Assembly (NCBI GenBank): GCA_021813595.1
Contig: JAKAKF010000194.1
Coordinates: forward strand, 1-7,391
DNA length: 7,391 nt
Direction: 5' to 3'
DNA from: a bacterium
GTDB taxonomy: Bacteria; SZUA-79; Acidulodesulfobacterales; Acidulodesulfobacteraceae
The notes beneath the pieces were generated by a model. That model searched no databases and had not been told where the DNA came from. It saw nothing but the letters and a program-made list of their open reading frames with translations. Position numbers and translations under genes: made by a program. Below are positions 5,698 through 7,391 of the stretch, piece by piece (the first letter of the stretch is position 1; every line of letters starts with the position of its first letter).

Positions 5698-6954
5698 ATG
5701 AATACAACGGATAGTTCTATAGAAATAGCATTAAAACATATAAAAACCGCGCTTATTTTTTTGCCGGTTTTTTTCATAGTAATGTTTTTTGATTATAAGA
5801 GTTTTAACGGATATTTTTTTATGAATAATAAAATAATAGCCCTTACGCACATATTTACGCTTGGTTTTTTGCTCATGGTAATTATGGGTGCTTCTTATAT
5901 GCTTTTGCCTGTGGCGCTCGGCGTGAAAATTGCTTACGAAAAGCTTTTTATTCCGGTTTATTACGGATACGTAATTTCTTTATTGCTTTTCGTTATTGGA
6001 ATGCATTATCTCTGGAGCGCTATGATAGCCGCGGGCGGCATCCTCCTTTTTATATCGGTTTTAACATATAATATAAACATTTTGATAAGTATAAAGAAGG
6101 TAAAGAAATGGGATTATTCTTCTTTGGGAATAGCATTTTCGTATTCTTATCTGCTTATAGGATTGTCCGTAGGACTGTATTTGGCTTTAACTTTTTATTT
6201 TAAAATAGGGCTGAACATTTACGATATATTGCAAGACCATATTTATCTTATGTTCATAGGTTTTGTCATAATGCTTTTTATAGCCGTTTCATACAGGCTG
6301 CTGCCGATGTTTTATATGACTAAAGCGCCGGATAATTTATACTGGAAAACGGATTTAACCGTTATTAACGCAGGAATTATCGCAATGCTCGCATCTTCGT
6401 TTTTTGGAAACGTGTCCGCCGTTCATATTTATTTAAATGAAGCCGGAGGATGGCTTTTAGGTGCGGGTATCCTTGTGTACTGCTATATATTTTTTAGCCT
6501 TATGTTAAAAAGGCTTAAAAAAAAGTTCGATATTACGACGTTTTATCTATACGCCGGCATTATATTTTTAGTTGCGGCGGTATTTGCCGGTCTGATTATA
6601 AATATCGTTCCGCAGGAAAAATTATTCGTATTAATCGGCATAAACGGCGATTATTATCTTTATTATATATTCGCTTTTTTAGGACTGTTCAGCTTTGCCG
6701 GAATGGTAATTATAGGTTTCCTGCATAAAATATTTCCGTTTCTTATAAGCCTTAAAGCTTTTGAAAAGGCAAAAAAAGGAGCATACGGTAAACTGTTTTC
6801 GGATTTGAAAACTAAATATTTTGAATACGTAATATTTGCAATGTTTCTGGCAGGCTCTATTCTTTGGATATTTTATTTGGTACAGCTTTCCGCTGCAGTT
6901 CTTTTTGCGGCATCTATACTGCTTATGCTGCATATATTTTCTATGGGCTGGTAA
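5698..6954 (+). CDS. Multi-helix membrane protein resembling heme-copper oxidase subunit I / NnrS
   Basis: This 418-residue protein has about 12 predicted membrane helices (roughly residues 19-31, 48-70, 86-104, 106-125, 142-166, 181-203, 221-240, 250-270, 281-303, 320-347, 374-394, 396-412). ALTHIFTLGFLLMVIMGASYMLLPV (48-72) and DHIYLMFIGFVIMLFIAVSYRLLPMF (180-205) repeat an H-x6/7-GF...Y-x-L-L/LP pattern. This is typical of subunit-I-like and NnrS-like proteins, with His51 and His181 as candidate heme ligands. A further His343 lies in FLHKIFPF. The full histidine set of a true oxidase (six ligands, including the copper site) is not apparent. Those families handle heme, copper or nitric oxide; the substrate here is unknown. 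A stop at 5686-5688 fixes the ATG at 5698, although AAAGGA (5677-5682) is rather far upstream (15 nt). It follows the DUF59 gene and ends before a strong hairpin. Confidence 0.72.
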   Translation: MNTTDSSIEIALKHIKTALIFLPVFFIVMFFDYKSFNGYFFMNNKIIALTHIFTLGFLLMVIMGASYMLLPVALGVKIAYEKLFIPVYYGYVISLLLFVIGMHYLWSAMIAAGGILLFISVLTYNINILISIKKVKKWDYSSLGIAFSYSYLLIGLSVGLYLALTFYFKIGLNIYDILQDHIYLMFIGFVIMLFIAVSYRLLPMFYMTKAPDNLYWKTDLTVINAGIIAMLASSFFGNVSAVHIYLNEAGGWLLGAGILVYCYIFFSLMLKRLKKKFDITTFYLYAGIIFLVAAVFAGLIINIVPQEKLFVLIGINGDYYLYYIFAFLGLFSFAGMVIIGFLHKIFPFLISLKAFEKAKKGAYGKLFSDLKTKYFEYVIFAMFLAGSILWIFYLVQLSAAVLFAASILLMLHIFSMGW

Positions 6955-6971
6955 GAAAAACAGTAATTTAA

Positions 6972-7018
6972 AAGGCGATAACGGCATCAAATTTGAATTT
7001 TGACGCCGTTATCGCCTT
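6972..7018. terminator. Bidirectional hairpin terminator between convergent genes
   Basis: Arms 6972-6991 and 6999-7018 are 20 nt each and pair at 19 positions (one A-C mismatch, A6986 opposite C7004) around a 7-nt loop. The G/C-rich AAGGCGATAACGGC core gives a very stable stem. It lies just after the stop of the oxidase-like gene and before the convergent DUF2249 stop, so it can serve both strands. Neither side shows a clean U-run, so termination efficiency is uncertain. Confidence 0.7.
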
Positions 7019-7118
7019 GATTTATTCTTTATATTATTAAGTTTATCTCTGTCTCCGTTATTGAGTTACTGCCAGTTATCTTTGTACCTGTTATATTTTT
7101 ATCTTTTCCTCTTATTTC

Positions 7119-7391
7119 TTATTTCCAAATTTTTATCTTATAAAGGTCGTCCGCAGTTTCTTCCGTCAAGAATTTATATCCGGCGTCTTTTAATCTTGGA
7201 TACAGATGCACAGGTTTTCTTTCGTGTATTATATGTATCGTTTCGTCGTTCTTTAAGTTTTCCAGCGCCGCAAATATTTTTAAAAGCGGCTGAGGCGGCT
7301 CAAGCCCTCTAACGTCAAGTTCTATAATATTCTGCTTGTGCGCAAGGTTTTTTAAATCCTCGTCGTCGAATTGATTTTCGTCTGCCCCTTC
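7119..7391 (-). CDS. DUF2249 domain protein (partial, N-terminus outside window)
   Basis: The minus strand is open from the right edge to the stop at 7119-7121, giving 90 C-terminal residues. They contain the DUF2249 signature ELDVRGLEPPQPLLKIFAAL (residues 24-43 of the fragment) and IIHERKPVHLYPRLKDAGYKF (54-74), ending in IKIWK. DUF2249 has a TusA-like fold and in other bacteria occurs near denitrification and NO-response genes, often beside hemerythrin or DUF542/RIC proteins. Its function is not defined. The first 15 or so visible residues are acidic and may be a linker from another domain, so the full protein could be multidomain. It converges on the oxidase-like gene and is separated from it by the hairpin at 6972-7018. 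The overlapping plus-strand open frame at 7061-7312 has no family features and is not a gene. Confidence 0.88.
   Translation of the reverse strand, partial: EGADENQFDDEDLKNLAHKQNIIELDVRGLEPPQPLLKIFAALENLKNDETIHIIHERKPVHLYPRLKDAGYKFLTEETADDLYKIKIWK

Noticed and set aside
6679..6990. Minus-strand open frame of 103 codons overlapping the oxidase-like gene and hairpin
   Set aside because: The product is a Lys/Phe/Cys-rich antisense translation of membrane helices and runs through the terminator hairpin.
7061..7312. Plus-strand open reading frame of 83 codons
   Set aside because: It overlaps the DUF2249 gene on the other strand, which has clear family motifs. The plus-strand product has no recognisable domain.

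Overview
This is a low-GC bacterial segment with strong A/T, Lys/Asn/Ile bias. It carries eight protein genes (one partial) and two tRNA genes. The bacterial features are LexA-type SOS control, a DUF445 protein, a DUF2905 protein and tRNAs with encoded CCA. The gene mix suggests a Gram-negative anaerobic or microaerobic environmental bacterium, possibly of a deltaproteobacteria-like lineage. Nothing here is a firm taxonomic marker, so the organism is not named.

Layout. A tRNA-Thr(CGT) at the left edge converges on a DUF445 membrane protein on the minus strand. A 219-bp divergent intergenic region follows. It holds a consensus-like promoter whose 16-bp spacer is occupied by a LexA-type inverted repeat, then a 20-bp perfect palindrome and two short tandem repeats. 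Next comes a two-gene SOS mutagenesis unit: a LexA/UmuD-like self-cleaving repressor and a Y-family DNA polymerase with intact catalytic residues and a likely clamp-binding motif. A small DUF2905 membrane protein follows, possibly co-transcribed. A tRNA-Lys(CTT) on the minus strand has its own good promoter and is divergent from a free-standing phosphoribosyltransferase (COG1926 type).

The right third holds a MIP18/DUF59 iron-sulfur assembly factor, preceded by a CRP/FNR/HcpR-like inverted repeat. It is followed by a roughly 12-helix membrane protein resembling heme-copper oxidase subunit I or NnrS. A strong 20-bp-arm hairpin separates this from a convergent DUF2249 gene that runs off the right edge. 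DUF2249, DUF59 and subunit-I/NnrS-like proteins recur near nitric-oxide and anaerobic-respiration genes in other bacteria. Together with the upstream box, this makes an NO-stress or redox module the most reasonable reading, but it is inference.

The two most notable points are the self-contained, apparently autoregulated repressor-polymerase cassette and the candidate FNR/HcpR-controlled module. No mobile element, CRISPR array or rRNA is visible, and there is no gene-free stretch longer than 300 bp.
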